The notes beneath the pieces are model-generated. The model searched no databases and had not been told where the DNA came from. It saw nothing but the letters and a program-made list of their open reading frames with translations. A program made the position numbers and the translations under genes. A DNA stretch of 64,000 bases, from NCBI GenBank assembly GCA_014529385.2, contig CM043971.1:61414209-61478208 (forward strand), read 5' to 3'. Below, piece after piece: positions 41,758-53,766 of this stretch. The DNA is from Adiantum capillus-veneris. Its lineage: Eukaryota; Streptophyta; Polypodiopsida; Polypodiales; Pteridaceae. How positions within the stretch are numbered: position 1 is the stretch's first letter; each line of letters begins with the position of its first letter.

Positions 41758-41900
41758 GTCATATTGGGTGTCTCCCATGTTGTGCTAGAATAGTCCTGAT
41801 TCTCTTATAAAGCCTCCATCAATGTCATGGTCACCCTCATAGATGTGGGTGTCCAGCTCTCCCAAGCAAAATGGCTTTGTCAACTAATACACTTCTCGTA

Positions 41901-43689
41901 CAAGTGGTCTCCAAAGTCTATTGTGAAGCATGATCATCTAGCTGTTGAGTCCCTGCTCTTAAGAAGTCAGTGATCTCCCTTTGTGAATGTCTCCCAATGC
42001 ATGATCTCCTCATGATACTCTCCCCATGTCTAGGCAGAGCAACTCTATCAAAAACAACTTGGGGCATGTTTGATGTTGATATCTCATGATTCTAGCCATT
42101 GGTCCAAATCCTCTCTAAGTAGACAATTAAATTGGCCTTGTATCTCCTAGTACATTGTATACAATATAGCTGGAAAATCTTTGACATTTTTGGTACTCTC
42201 CTAAATCTGTCAGTATCAATCTCAAAATGATGTGATGATGTGTGCATTTGACAAAAAGCACATTGTATCCCATGGGATAAGTGAGTATCCATATAGGCCG
42301 GTCTAATCACATATCCATCCTTTGTTAGTTGGAGAAGATGCTCTATATAGAGAGCCATCTATGTGCCCAACTCCTCTGTTGGATGTAAGAGCATGGAGCG
42401 ATGCAATCTTTTTTTCTTGATGGAGATCAAGTGGAGGAGTCCATGCCCACCCAACATGTAAAAATGATATGTGGGGCTGTGCTAATGGTCTTGCTTGTGA
42501 AAGTGGTAGTGGAGTGTGCTATCATGGTGCAACAGGTAAATAAATTTTCCAAAATGGATGAGGAAGGAAGAACAAGATGATGTGGTCTGTGGAAATTTTC
42601 TCTATTCTTTGGTAGATCATGATGCAACGATAGAAGAGGTGGTTGAATTAAAAGTTCTTGATGATGCTGGGATTGAGTGCATTGTTGGTGAAGAAGAGAG
42701 CGTGGAGTCAAATATGGTGGAGATTATTGTGAAGCAGACATGATCTATGGAGGATGAAGGAGAATCCCAAGTGGTAGCTTTGGTTTCCTTAATGGTATGT
42801 GAGAGTTGTTTGATGGGTGTTTTGATAAATACAATTGTGCAATGGACGATCAAGCATGAGCAGAGGTACTTGGAATAGGCCTCCACTTTATATGGTTGGG
42901 AGGGAGGTCCAGATGTGTGTCCAGGTATGTGCTTGTGTGATCAAAGTGGTGGCGTGTTTGAAGAAGCTTGGATGTAGGCGGATGCTTGAAGTGGTGAAGA
43001 TAGACCGTGGGTAGACTATGAGCATGATGGGCTATGTGTTGAGATACAATATTATGGGAAAGTGTTGTAGGTAGTTGGAAGAGAGAAAAGTCATATTTTT
43101 GACCCAAGTAGAATCCATACTATGATACAAGGGGTGGGGCAACATATTTGAGGTTTGATAGGAGACAAACAAGATAGTATATATGATTGGTTTTCTAATA
43201 GTTTTTGCCATGTTTTTGCAGTTTGTAGAAGAATAAAGTTGTTTTGTGGCTGAACATAAATGTTCAGCAAGTGGGTTGGGCAATGATGGTGCAGCTAAAG
43301 TGTGTCGATCATGGCAAAGGGCACAAGAAGGTATGGATGAGCTAGCAGGTGCCATCATGAGCAAGGGAGTATTTCAAGTGTATGTCTAGAGAGCTTTTAT
43401 TATGGAGCATGTCAGTCTTTACATATCGACAATTGAAGTCCAAGTTGCCAAGTTACAGAGCTTTTAAGATTTGCTAGTGGTCGGTTTTGAGCCGGTTTGA
43501 CTGCTTTGGAAGTTGTTCCATTTGATTTTTTTGGAGTTTGACAGGGTGGAGGGCTAGTGGACAATGCATGGAGCTAGCAAGAGGTTGTGGCATGTCAATC
43601 CAAGATTGGAGGGCCAAGATATGAAGTTTGTTCTAGGTGATGTTCATGTGGTGCAATGAGTTTTTTCAGTTTTTGGTCGCATCGGGTGG
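41901..43689. other. Unassigned, probably decayed retrotransposon interior
   Basis: Lies between the LTR at 41240 and the integrase fragment at 43690. Open frames of up to 110 codons occur on both strands (42092-42358 and 43032-43364 on minus; 42558-42743 on plus, acidic VEELKVLDD type), but none shows a domain. No gag, protease or RT motif could be read. Confidence 0.4.
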
Positions 43690-44130
43690 CCGTCCCATTA
43701 TCCCATATGCAAAGTTGATAGCAGGCAAAGTAAGGTATAAGGGCAAGAGGTTACCACCCCATTGACATCACAAGAAGTGGCATATCCATGGATTCATCAC
43801 AAGACTCTATTTTTGTGGTTGTTGATATGCTTACAAAAATGACCCATTTGTTTCAAGTCAAAAGAACATTTACGGCTAATGTTTTCATCAAAGGTGTCTT
43901 TATGTATCATGGTTTACCTCATTTTATAATTTTGGATCATGATGCAAAGTTCACCTCAAATTTGTGGAAAGCCTTATTGTCAACTATAGGAACCCAATTG
44001 GCCTTTAGTATTGCTTATCACCCTCAAACAAATGGGTAAACAGAGAGAACCAACCAAATCATTGAGGATATGTTGAGAGCTATGTATGAACATAGTAAAT
44101 GATCCAGATATATATTTGTATTCAATTTGT
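43690..44130 (+). pseudogene. Ty3/gypsy integrase core fragment
   Basis: Reads DSSQDSIFVVVDMLTKMTHL, YHGLPHFIILDHDAKFTS, LWKALLSTIGTQLAFSIAYH and PQTNG, a stop (TAA 44037-44039, one change from the expected CAA), then TERTNQIIEDMLRA. The HGLP motif and the spacing fit chromovirus-type gypsy integrases. The first catalytic Asp and the Glu can be read. Same strand as the LTR at 41240 and possibly the same element. Confidence 0.75.
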
Positions 44131-44418
<288 letters not shown>

Positions 44419-44486
44419 GCCTGCACTTGCACGCCATGCTGATTCTCCCCCATACGCATCCTCCATAGTCTCACAGTCCTATAAAC

Positions 44487-44498
44487 TGGTATCAAAGC
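44487..44498 (+). other. Primer-binding-site-like sequence (initiator Met tRNA)
   Basis: TGGTATCAAAGC, one base from the copia consensus TGGTATCAGAGC, preceded by TATAAAC as at an LTR end. It may mark the left interior border of a lost copia element whose LTR ended in the CT-rich part. Confidence 0.4.
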
Positions 44499-45125
44499 TT
44501 GGTCGAGCCGAGCTACCCATCCACGTGGGAAAGGTCGCCTACAAAGAGAAAAGGCAGAAATGAGACGTACATGAAAATGATTAAAACCGCCCTCAATCAA
44601 CTCGCCTTGGAATTTTGGTGGTTTTCTGAGACTTTATGAGCCACTAATATGCCCTCTATAGCTCGTTGTAAACTCGAGGCATCCACTAGAAAATATATAG
44701 GATAGCACATGCATTCAAAATAAGGGATTTATAATTAGGTACATTTATTGAAAAATTATTTACATAAATGGTTTTTTAATCGAGAAAGTGGAAATTCTCG
44801 TACATATGGACTAGTTTTTTTTACAAAACTGCATGCATAAGGGGTACATATAATACTTGAAAATATACAGGTAAGGGCTTATTTAAATACTTCTTGTTTG
44901 CATGTGCTATATGAAAATTTTAAATAGTGGATTCCTTGGTTTGTAAGAAAATTCAACAATCAACGTAGTTTTCCTGTGGTCTCTGAGTTACAAAGTTTGA
45001 AATTTTCTTTTTATTTCATGCTCTTTTTTAATTAGTGCCCTTCTTTAAACCTTGTTCAATAAGGCATTCACACTGTGCTAAATACCTTCCCTCCGTGCAT
45101 CGGCACTCCACAACAAGCTGGTTAA
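44499..45125. other. Unassigned sequence
   Basis: AT-rich, no recognisable gene. Confidence 0.4.
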
Positions 45126-45664
45126 GTGGCTTCAACAACAAGCGACATCAACTCCCATATCTCTAAAGTATTTCAGAATGCAATAGTTCTCAGTCAGAGT
45201 AGTTCCAAGGCGGTGCCTCTACAACTTGCATTTCAAAACGCCCCGCCAATTAAGACACACAAACCAAAAAATACAACTTTTTCAAAGGATGAGGTGGTGC
45301 AAGAAAGTGTATAGACAAGCTGTTCTCACAGCTTCAAAATCTCAAGTTCAACAAGGAAGAGGCAGACGAGTTTATTATGCCTAGCTTTCCACTACGACCA
45401 AGGAGGTTTTTTGGAGATTTAGCAAGCCCAAGATATCTTTCTAGAAATGATATTTTGGATTCGATGATACATGTTGCTTTGGAAAAATTCATCCTCATCG
45501 GTGAAGTGCACCCAAATCCAAAATTTGCTATGACAACTTGGTATATTGACAAAAATTTCAAGACCTATTTTTACATGTTCAATATCTCAGATTCATTGTA
45601 CTGTCTGTCTATTGTCAACGCAATCACAAACTATCTTTCAAACACTTTACATAGTGTATCCTAA
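45126..45664 (+). pseudogene. Unidentified coding remnant, two frames
   Basis: A 62-codon frame (ending KDEVVQESV) is followed after a frame change by IDKLFSQLQNLKFNKEEADE and 95 further codons (MPSFPLRPRRFFGDLASPRY, then LIGEVHPNPKFAMTTWYIDK). The helical N-terminal part flows naturally from one frame to the next, so a single 1- or 2-bp indel near 45312 probably broke one protein. I do not recognise the family. A retrotransposon structural protein is possible given the surroundings. Confidence 0.4.
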
Positions 45665-46020
45665 TCGTCTGAACACGGTGCGAATCTATTAGCGGCCAAA
45701 CTAGAATTCGTAGAACCCTAAGCTGATTGAAATGAAAAAACGCTACACGAATCCAATTTGGAGTGGCCAAACCTAGGCAACTTTACATAGCGCACTCTAA
45801 CACTGCAAAATATGGCCATCTATTAGCGGCTAAACCAAAACTAGTTCTAATACGCTAACCCTAGGTGGCTAGCCTTAAGCAGATTGAAATGCCCAATTGC
45901 TATCCTAATCCAATTTGGAGAAGCCTAGCCTAAGCGGCTTTACACACCATACCATAAGTTCTAACTTTCCGAACACAATGTCCATCTATTAGCAGCCAAA
46001 CGAAGATGACTTGTCTACTT
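45665..46020. repeat. Degenerate tandem repeat, 140-160 bp period
   Basis: The phrase TCTATTAGCGGCCAAAC and variants recur near 45686, 45823 and 45985, with CTGATTGAAATG and AATCCAATTTGGAG words at matching offsets between them. No gene. Confidence 0.65.
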
Positions 46021-46990
46021 CTAAAGACGCAAACGGACTTTGGTTAGGCTAGCTTATATGTTAGGTTTAGGTTATAGGTTAGGTTATGTTATGTTAGGTT
46101 AGAGCTAGAAACAAATAGTAGAAAAAACGCAAACGGACTTTGAAGATGACTCGTGTACTTCAAAAAACACAAACAGACTTCAATTAGGTTAGCCTATAGG
46201 TTAGGATTAGCTTATAGGTTATGTTAGGTTAGGTTAGGTTTAGGTTATAGGTTAGGTAAGATTATAGGTTAGATTAGAGCTAGCGACAAATGAATAGTAG
46301 AAAAAATGCAAATGGACTTTGGTTAGGTTAGGTTAGATTATAAGTTAGGTTAGAGCTAGTAGCAAATAGTAGAAAAAATGCAAACGAACTACAAGAATGA
46401 CTCGTGTACTTCAAAAAACGCAAACGGACTTCGGTTAGGTTTTGTTATAGATGAAGTTATAGGTTAGGTTTAATTTGGTTATAGGTTAGGTTATAGTTTA
46501 GGTTAGGTGCACACAAACTTCAAAAACTCTAATATATAGTCATTGACCCTATGCTCCTAATCTCCATGCACCTCTAGATCGAGTTGTGCAGGGATAGGAC
46601 ATGGCTAGAGAATGTGATATTGTTAGAGCTCGAGCTAGCAGCAAATAGTTGAAAAAACACAATCGGACTTCAAAAGTGCACAAAGACTTCAAGAACCTTA
46701 ATATATAGTCATTGAAGAATAAAGAAAATATTATTACCCTATGGTCCTAATCTCCGTGCACCTCTAGATCGAGGTGTGTGGAGATCGGGCCTTGGCTAGC
46801 GAATGTGAGGTTGTTAGAGCTAGCAAAAAATAGCTGAAAAAACACAATCAGACTTCCAAAGTGCACACAGACTTTAAGAACCTTAGTATATAGTCATTGA
46901 CCAATAAAGACGAGATTATTACACCTCTAGACCGAAGTGTGAGGGAATCGGTCATGGCTAGAGAATGTGAGGTTGTCATGTATTGTCATG
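46021..46990. repeat. Complex tandem repeats with GGTTA runs
   Basis: First part (46021-46510): repeated GTTAGGTTAGGTT and TATAGGTTAGG runs mixed with GAGCTAG-CAAATAGTAGAAAAA and CAAACGGACTT words. Second part (46511-46990): three diverged units of roughly 160-185 bp, each with TAGTCATTGA (about 46551, 46708, 46892) and CACCTCTAGA. GGTTA is not the plant telomere repeat TTTAGGG. The block lies just upstream of a CACTA transposase, where such elements often carry subterminal repeats. Confidence 0.65.
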
Positions 46991-47099
46991 AACTTAGTAG
47001 TGTGTAGTTATAACAACTAGAGTGTTTTAATTATTTGTTGCATCATTGGTAGAAAACGTATGGACGATAGTATGGCGTGTCTTTGTGCACATTTCAAGC

Positions 47100-49830
47100 A
47101 TCATATCTTTGAAAAACAAAAAATCTATGACCCAACACATACGCAATCATGGTCTCTTTCAAATAGAGCAACTACAAGACCTACGTTAGTGATCTCATGA
47201 TCTAGAGATTGAAGGTCAAGCTCCGCAAGTAGATATTGCTCCAACTTCATCCTAGAGAAGAAAATTATCAAACAAGAAGCCATCGACTGAGTCCTCCCAA
47301 CCAATACCTGATGTGTCATTTCAAGAAGTAGAGATGGAGCAGATGTTGGATGCATTTTGGATCCCATCGTTGAAAACATAGAAGACGACAACATTCAACA
47401 CAATACCGTGGACCAACCTCAGTCATCCGTTCATATTGATGGAATGATAGCAACGATAAAGAGGGCGAGATGATGCAAAGTCTTATGCATGCCGCTTTAC
47501 ACTAGTGTAAAAATCTCAGTTCTCTGTACCGCATTGGCAATGCTTAATTTTCAGTCTATCTACAATTGGTTTGGTGGCGCCTCAATCACAGAGCTTTTAA
47601 GGTAAATAAATTATATTAAGCATGATAAAGTGAAAATTACATTTCAATAATGTGATCAAGGGGCTGACTTGTTCATGTAACGATAGGTTGCTCAATGAGC
47701 AATCTTGCCAGAAGCGAATCACATGCCCCCTGCCCGTCCAGTCTCTGAAAAGCTTCTTACTAATTTGGGCTTGGATTATCACAAAATACATGCACGTCCT
47801 AATGATTGTATACTTTTTGCAATGAGTATGCAAATTTGGAACAGTGTCCCAAATGCATGTCCTAATGGTTGTATACTTTTTTGCAATGAGTCACAGAGCT
47901 TTTCAGGTAAATACATTGTATCCTAAGCATGATAAAGTGTAAATAACATTTCAATAATGTGATCAAGGGGGTGACTTGTTTATGTAACGACAGGTTGCTT
48001 AATGAGCAAATCTTGCCAGAAGGGAATCACATGCCCCTTACCCGTCCAACCGCTAAAAAGCTTCTTACTAATTTGGTCTTGGATTATCACAATACGTACA
48101 TGTACTAATGATTGTATACTTTTTTGCAATGAGTATGCAAATTTGGAACAGTGTCCCAATTGTGGATCAAACAGATATAAGGAGGACACACAAGAAAAAT
48201 GTATCTCTGCAAAGGTCCTTCGGCACTTTCCTATCATTCCAAGAATAAAGAGCATGTTCAGGTGCAAGTCCATAGCCGCTTTGATGACATGGCACTCAAA
48301 TACTAGATCGACAGATGATGTGATGCAGGTACCTGCTGACTTTCCTGCGTGGAAGCATATAGAGGAAAGTTGGCCTACATTTAAGAACGATCCTTGATGT
48401 ATCCGCTTTGGTCTAGCAATGAACGGAGTAAACCCATTAGGATTACGGAGTTCGTCATGGAGCACATGACCTATTTGTCTGGTTAATTATAATCTTCCAC
48501 CATGGCTAGCTATCAAGAAGGGCCATCTGTTGTTGTCATTGATCATCCCAAAAAAGTACAAAGCAAAGAACATGGACGTCTATCTGGCACCACTCATAGA
48601 AGAGCTCCAAATCAAGTGGACAAGAATTGATGTGGTTGATATGTCTCAACCAATTGGAAGACAGAATGTCCATTTGCAAGGCATTCTCATGTGGACTATG
48701 CACAATTGGCCAAGGTTTGGTGAGTGCTCAGGTAAGTGCCTTTTAAACCTTCACACACATGTGATTCTTGGCTATGCCAACGCTTTTATATTTTATTTTT
48801 GTGATGGTTCACGCTTGAGTTACTCGGGCAATCATGCATGTCCAAAATGTGGTCCTCGACTTGGCTTCCACCGCTTGAGCATTTGAGCAAGAGAGTTTAC
48901 AAGGAGCATGGTAGATTTTTGCCTGAAGGACATGAGCTATGTGGACCAAACATATGCAAAGATGACATGAATCCACTGAAAGTGAGTGATTGGAAAAACA
49001 TGTGGCTGGAGAGGGGAGATTGGATGCCACCTGGAATGAGAATAATTTCTATTTTCCATGAACTCCTGTACTGGAGTGAACTGCTAATTAATTATTTGCT
49101 CAACCCAATGCACATCTTCAAGAATGTGGGGGAGATCATATGGAAAACCATCACTTGAAAAAGGGAGAGCACGGCCCAAAGAGATGACCTGTAGGCTATG
49201 GGTCAAATGCCAGAGATGTGGTCTCGACTTAAACCCAATGGAAAGTTTGCTATACCAAAAGGTCCATGGGTTTTGAGTCGTGTAGAAGAGCAACAAATGA
49301 AGAAGACTATATCTTCTTCATTCAAGACTCCCACAGGGTGCATGCGATGTTTGAAAACGGATTTTACATGAGATGACAATCTCAGTGGTCTTAAGTCCCA
49401 CAATTGGCACAATTTTTTACATTTCATGCGTGGCGAAGGCCACAATGTCCCACCGTCGGTCAGAGGCAAAAGATAGTTACAATGCCGGCATGGTTGGATG
49501 CAAAGAAGTGGGTGGGGATTGCACAAGAGACAAAAGACAATCCTGAGAGATTTCAACAGCAAAGAGATGCAGCCAGAGCACGTTTGGAGTCTACTGGAAC
49601 GTCACATCTTGGGAGTGGAGGCTATGACATGCTTCGACATGAGGTTGTAAGTATTATACGTATGCTTCAAACTATTGAAATATATATGTAATTTGAAGAT
49701 TTATCTCATGATTAAATCATAATTTTGCAGGAAGTTGCCATGAAGTGCCAAGAGGAGATGTATACCAACATGGACTTGTGGCCCTTCTCGGACCCATCTG
49801 CAGGAGGAGGGAGAGGACGTCCACTGGGAG
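47100..49830 (+). pseudogene. CACTA (En/Spm) TNP2-type transposase, degraded
   Basis: Scattered frames in order match plant CACTA transposases: an N-terminal KNLSSLYRIGNA/WWRLNHRAF-like piece (about 47470-47600); NDCILFCNEYANLEQCPNCG (48090-48165) with SAKVLRHFPIIPRIKSMFR, TWHSNT and PADFPAWKHIEESWPTF (to 48397); LSLIIPKKYKAKNMDVYLAP with LIEELQIKW and GILMWTMHNWPRFGECSG (48530-48750); LPEGHELCGP; YWSELLINYLLNPMHI (about 49070-49125); DDNLSGLKSHNWHNF (about 49370-49430); and RFQQQRDAARARLES with THLGSGGYDML (49550-49640). Stops, frameshifts and an internal duplication make it non-functional. Confidence 0.8.
47602..48157 (+). repeat. Tandem duplication inside the CACTA transposase
   Basis: About 250 bp starting GTAAATAAATTATATTAAGC (47602) recurs at about 47908 with strong similarity (TCACATGCCCC, CTTCTTACTAATTTGG, GATTGTATACTTTTTTGCAATG). 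A third short copy of CCTAATG-TTGTATACTTTT lies at 47860. The offset is about 305 bp. Confidence 0.8.
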
Positions 49831-49959
49831 GCATTACCATGAGGGTCTTCTTGATACAGTTTTACCTAGTCTTCTTTATACAATCTTCTTGGTACAATCT
49901 TTTTTGTAGTTGTGGTCTTCTTGATACAGTCTCACTCAGTGACTGTTTTCATATGTACA

Positions 49960-50230
49960 GATTTGTAGTGATTATGTTTATTGTTTATAGTTATGTTTAC
50001 GGTATGGCACAGATGTTATGGTTAGGGTTTGGTAGTCAAGTTAAGGTTACGGTTTTGCTATGATGGTATGGAAATCATGTGATGGTTATGGTTATGGTTG
50101 TGCTATGATGCTATGGCTATTATGGTTATGGTATGACAAGCAAGTTACGGTAATGGTTATGGTTTGGCAAACCGGTTATGTTTATGGTTTTGCAATTTTT
50201 TTCTAATTATGGTTATAAAATCTTTATGCC
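49960..50230. repeat. Degenerate TATGGT minisatellite
   Basis: Many copies of GGTTATGGT/TATGGTTAT in variable spacing. It follows the CACTA transposase and may be its subterminal repeat zone. Confidence 0.6.
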
Positions 50231-50284
50231 GTTATGCCATGATCAAGCTTTTGATTTTGTGGTTATGTTATTCTTATAATTTTG

Positions 50285-50697
50285 CTAATTGCCATACACT
50301 CGCTCTTTATTGTCATCTTGTAGGTGGAGTGCGGCTGCTTGTGCACTCTTCCTTTGGGCAGAGAGGGATATTTTCTTTTGCTGCAGTACATGCAACATAA
50401 GTTCCCAACCTTCTCTGCCCAAAATAATTTTGCATGTTTGATCGTCAGTACAGAATACAATACATGCGTGGATACACACTTCGGAAAAAGCATCGAAATA
50501 TGCTATAGAATTATTGGTGCACATACAAATGCTTGTTTAGACACTTATTTCATAGGTTATTCCGATGCAAAATATACCGATGCTTATACCGACAATGCGA
50601 GACCGGCATCTTTTTTGATGTCTATTTCAGTGCTTTTTTGTTTTAAAACTAACTTTGTTTCATCGGTATCTACACTGATTTTTGCACGACGTGTTGT

Positions 50698-50700
<3 letters not shown>
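50285..50700. other. Unassigned sequence
   Basis: A 155-codon plus-strand frame (50324-50791) covers it but ends in the CT array. The first 120 residues have Cys-rich content without any motif. I do not call a gene. Confidence 0.35.

Positions 50701-50784
<84 letters not shown>
50701..50784. repeat. (CT)n microsatellite
   Basis: 42 CT units between unassigned DNA and the LTR fragment. Confidence 0.97.
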
Positions 50785-50789
<5 letters not shown>

Positions 50790-51735
50790 GAGGTGAAATT
50801 TCAGCTCACGAGCTATAACTTTTGTTTGTATCACCTTTTCAAATTCGGGGAGCATGTGATCTTTAAAAATTTAGCAAAACCGACTGTTTTTTCCACTGCA
50901 CAAGGTCCTTCTGAGATCCTTCTTTGGATGATTCTTTTGAATACCTCCAAGAGTGAGCTCCCCATGGTGCATGCATGCATGCCACATACCCTTGACCTTA
51001 TTTGGTAGGTCTATAATTGAAGATATTATTGAGATCATGATATAAGTGAATAGTACAACTAAGAAAATCAAATATTGAGGGGTCTAAAAAGATATGTACA
51101 TGTCAAATATAAATAATATAGGTGGAAAAAATATAAAGGGGTCAAAATAAATCTCTCTCATTATAAGTCTACCATAAAAAGATGAATATTTTTGGTGGTC
51201 TAATTTATGAGAGTAATAGAGAATAGATGTAGGAAGGAAAAAATGACCATAGTGACAAAATATACACATGAATAAAACTAGTTTTTTTGGATTTTTATTG
51301 GGATGGAGTTACACCAAAAATAAGAGAAGCTTGCATGAAATTATTTTTATATGGAATAAAGAGTATGCAAAATGGTAAGAAAAAATATGGTAATGATGAG
51401 TCAATGTACATAGCATAAATAACACACACCTAAGTATAAATACTTAAATAAATACCAAAATAATTATGAAAAATCATTTTATTTAGTCCCTATATACAAT
51501 AAAATATTTACACACAAATGGGCCATAATATACTTATATATATATATATATATATTTGGCTCAACTAGCCCAATGACTAGCTAATTGAGGGTTTTTAAGA
51601 AGATATGGGAAAAGTCCCCTAACTCACACACGCCTATGTACAGTGAAATGGTAGGCATAGCCATAGTGTTTGAGTGATTTGATAGGGTGAGGTAGCTTAC
51701 TATGGCAATTATGGAAAGCCGAAAAACGGCTATCA
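50785..51735 (-). repeat. LTR fragment related to elements A and B
   Basis: On the minus strand it starts TGATAGCCGTTTTTCGGC and follows the A/B LTR through GGGCTAGTTGAGCC, TTTATTGTATATAGG and ACCTAAGTATAAATAC regions to the AGTTCACGCTCTGA-equivalent part at about 50800. It is clearly more diverged than the four LTRs of A and B. It covers only the first roughly 950 bp of U3 and stops at the CT array. Its 51735 border is confirmed by the empty-site equivalent at 61315/61316. Confidence 0.8.
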
Positions 51736-52789
51736 ATGTTTGTGAGGTTTAGATGGCTAGAGGTTAGGCCTTCATAGTTCTCAACATGTTTTGATGCTTG
51801 TAGGGGGAGCTAAGTGTTAAAATTGAAAGTTATGACCAATTTACAAGAATTGCATAATCCTATTTTTGGCCAAAATTAGTTCTTTTATGATTTTTTTGGT
51901 GGCTTTCTTGATATCCAAATTCAATTTTGATTGTGTAAGTGTAATGTATAACATAAATCTAATCTTCCTTGAGTTTTGGGGGACCTAATATGCTATATAG
52001 CATAGTATATGATGATGGTTGAGTTTTTTGATTGCTGAAGAATACGATACATTTTAGAGTATCAAGTATAACTTTCTCAATATTGCTAGTTTCTTAGGCC
52101 AATTGTGTGTATTTTGTAGGTAGTAACCATATCTAATCATAGACTACAAACTTGGCTAGATATTGAGTAGTTTCTATGGGTTTCTAGATGTCATAATGCT
52201 AAACCCAGTTTTTTCATGTTTGCTGTATTTAGCACTTTATCATTGTCCCCAAGGTTCCAATTGTAAGAGATCCATTATTATTTTGACATGCTCCATGGCT
52301 CCTTTTGAATCCACAGGCCCAAAGGGAACTAAGAAAACATATATATAGTATCTCTATTGAGCGTGACTATAGAAACTTTGATGATAGGTCAGCAGCCTAT
52401 GGCAAAAATGCAACTTTTTTGTACCTATTTTTTTGCCCAAAAAAAATTAGTGAGGTAAAAGAAACCATATGTTTTGGTCACCAACCCATTGAAGTTAACG
52501 GGGCATTTTATCTCATGCCCTACAAAAATCTCCACTCTTACTTATATGCAATCAACCGTAAGAAATTGCTGTTTTGGGCAAAATGCACTGGTCCATCAAC
52601 TTTGGAGGCTTGTAGTGACCAAGGGATGAGAAAATTTACAAGTTTATCATTTTTTCCATATGTAGTAGTTATTGAACTATAAGCTCATGAAAGGATTTTT
52701 CAAAATGAGTGGATCTACTATGGTTTTGGAATTTTTTCCCAAAGCCCTGAAAGGACACTTTTATGTCCTGTTAGGTTACCATTCTAGTG
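51736..52789 (+). mobile_element. CACTA-like non-autonomous element, copy a (3' part)
   Basis: 51736-52570 is a near copy of 61316-62151. The unit then runs on to an end reading …GGTTACCATTCTAGTG (52789), the inverse of the CACTAGAATGGTAAC start of copy b at 61013. A palindromic GGACACTTTTATGTCC word lies just inside. The 5' part is missing: the LTR fragment starts at 51736. No coding capacity. Confidence 0.7.
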
Positions 52790-53180
52790 TTAAAGTTTCA
52801 ACATGAGTATATTGTTTTACGACCAGGTTGCATTGAGTTTTTAAAGACCCTACTTAGTAATTTCAATGTTGAGATATAATCAGCTGCTAATGATACACAT
52901 GTAATGGACATCATCCAGATTCTAGATAAGGAGTCTGGAAAAAAGTTCCCATTCTTTATGATTTGGGGACAAAGCGAATGTCAATAATGTGAAGAATCAA
53001 GAGTCACTCGCCCAGATAGTCCAGGAGTAGAATCGCTTTTCAAACCGTTGGCTATTGCATCAACAAAATTTGGAATTGATGCAAAAAAGAATGCTTCTAG
53101 TAGATAATGCACCATTAAAGGGATGTGTTAATCCTGCATTGAATTGTAATTTTCTGCCATCATTCAATGCTGATGAGAAG
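52790..53180 (+). other. Unassigned, with part of an ORF of unknown type
   Basis: A 76-codon frame (53055-53285; QNLELMQKRMLLVDNAPLKG) crosses into the following tandem repeat. No domain recognised. Confidence 0.35.
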
Positions 53181-53460
53181 GATAATATCCTCCTTGGGGA
53201 TTTGCTACCATATATTCAAGATCTTCATCATGTCAATGACATTCACACAATACAAGCTCTTATTTATGTGGACAAGCACCCGTAGTGCAAGGACATGAAT
53301 TTTATAATCATGTTCACATGGATAATATCCTCCTTGGGGATTTGATACCATATATTCAAGATCTTCATCATGTCAATGACATTCACACAATACAAGCTCT
53401 TATTTATGTGGATAAGCACCCATAGTGCAAGGACATGAATTTTATAATCATGTTCACAAG
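53181..53460. repeat. Recent 140-bp tandem duplication
   Basis: 53181-53320 and 53321-53460 are almost identical (only a few differences, such as TTGCTACC/TTGATACC and GGACAAG/GGATAAG). The unit starts GATAATATCCTCCTTGGGGA. Confidence 0.9.
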
Positions 53461-53766
53461 GTTGTTGCCGAGTGGAAAGAGAAAAATTTGGTTTGTCTAA
53501 GTAAAGCCTACTCCACACGTGGACTATCAAAATCTTTCCATCCTCTCCAACGATGAAAAAGGTGCAACATCTAGCATTAGTGAATGTCCACTCGAAGTCA
53601 TGACAAGAAAACCCTTAAAATTAGTTGAGAAAAAAAAGTGAGGTGTAAGGACATGGGTCCTATGGGCAAGGCCACTGGCACGGATGATAGTGTGTACACT
53701 AGGGGGAGGCTATAAGATATCACGGTTGGGTGGAGACTAGCACACGCATTACCACCGCCCTTTCAC
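53461..53766 (+). other. Probable end of a copia 5' LTR (not delimited)
   Basis: Sequence before the PBS at 53767 ends …CCGCCCTTTCA, as an LTR 3' end would. I could not match it to the presumed 3' LTR beginning at 54556, so its extent is unknown. Confidence 0.3.

Larger units (their letters stand above)
41240..41900 (+). repeat. Chromovirus-type LTR with heat-shock-element array (5' part sure, end not defined)
   Basis: Begins TGTCATGAATGCTTGAGAG, matching the start of a second LTR on the minus strand at 56129 (TGTCAAGGATGCTTGAGAG). Both then contain dense TTCTAGAAG repeats and a TATA box. A gypsy integrase fragment on the same strand lies 2 kb downstream. I could not define the LTR's 3' end or its PBS. 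Confidence 0.55.

Noticed and set aside
42617-43364. Minus-strand ORFs of 85-110 codons in 42.6-43.4 kb
   Set aside because: Ser/His/Leu-rich frames overlapping each other in different phases without any motif; likely chance in decayed retrotransposon interior.
46021-46510. Interstitial telomere
   Set aside because: The unit is GGTTA/TTAGG-like and irregular, not the plant TTTAGGG repeat.
45665-46990. CRISPR array
   Set aside because: Degenerate tandem repeats in a plant genome; no uniform repeat with unique spacers.
50324-50791. 155-codon ORF
   Set aside because: Last third is the CT repeat; the first part has no domain, no homologous copy and no codon-bias support visible to me.
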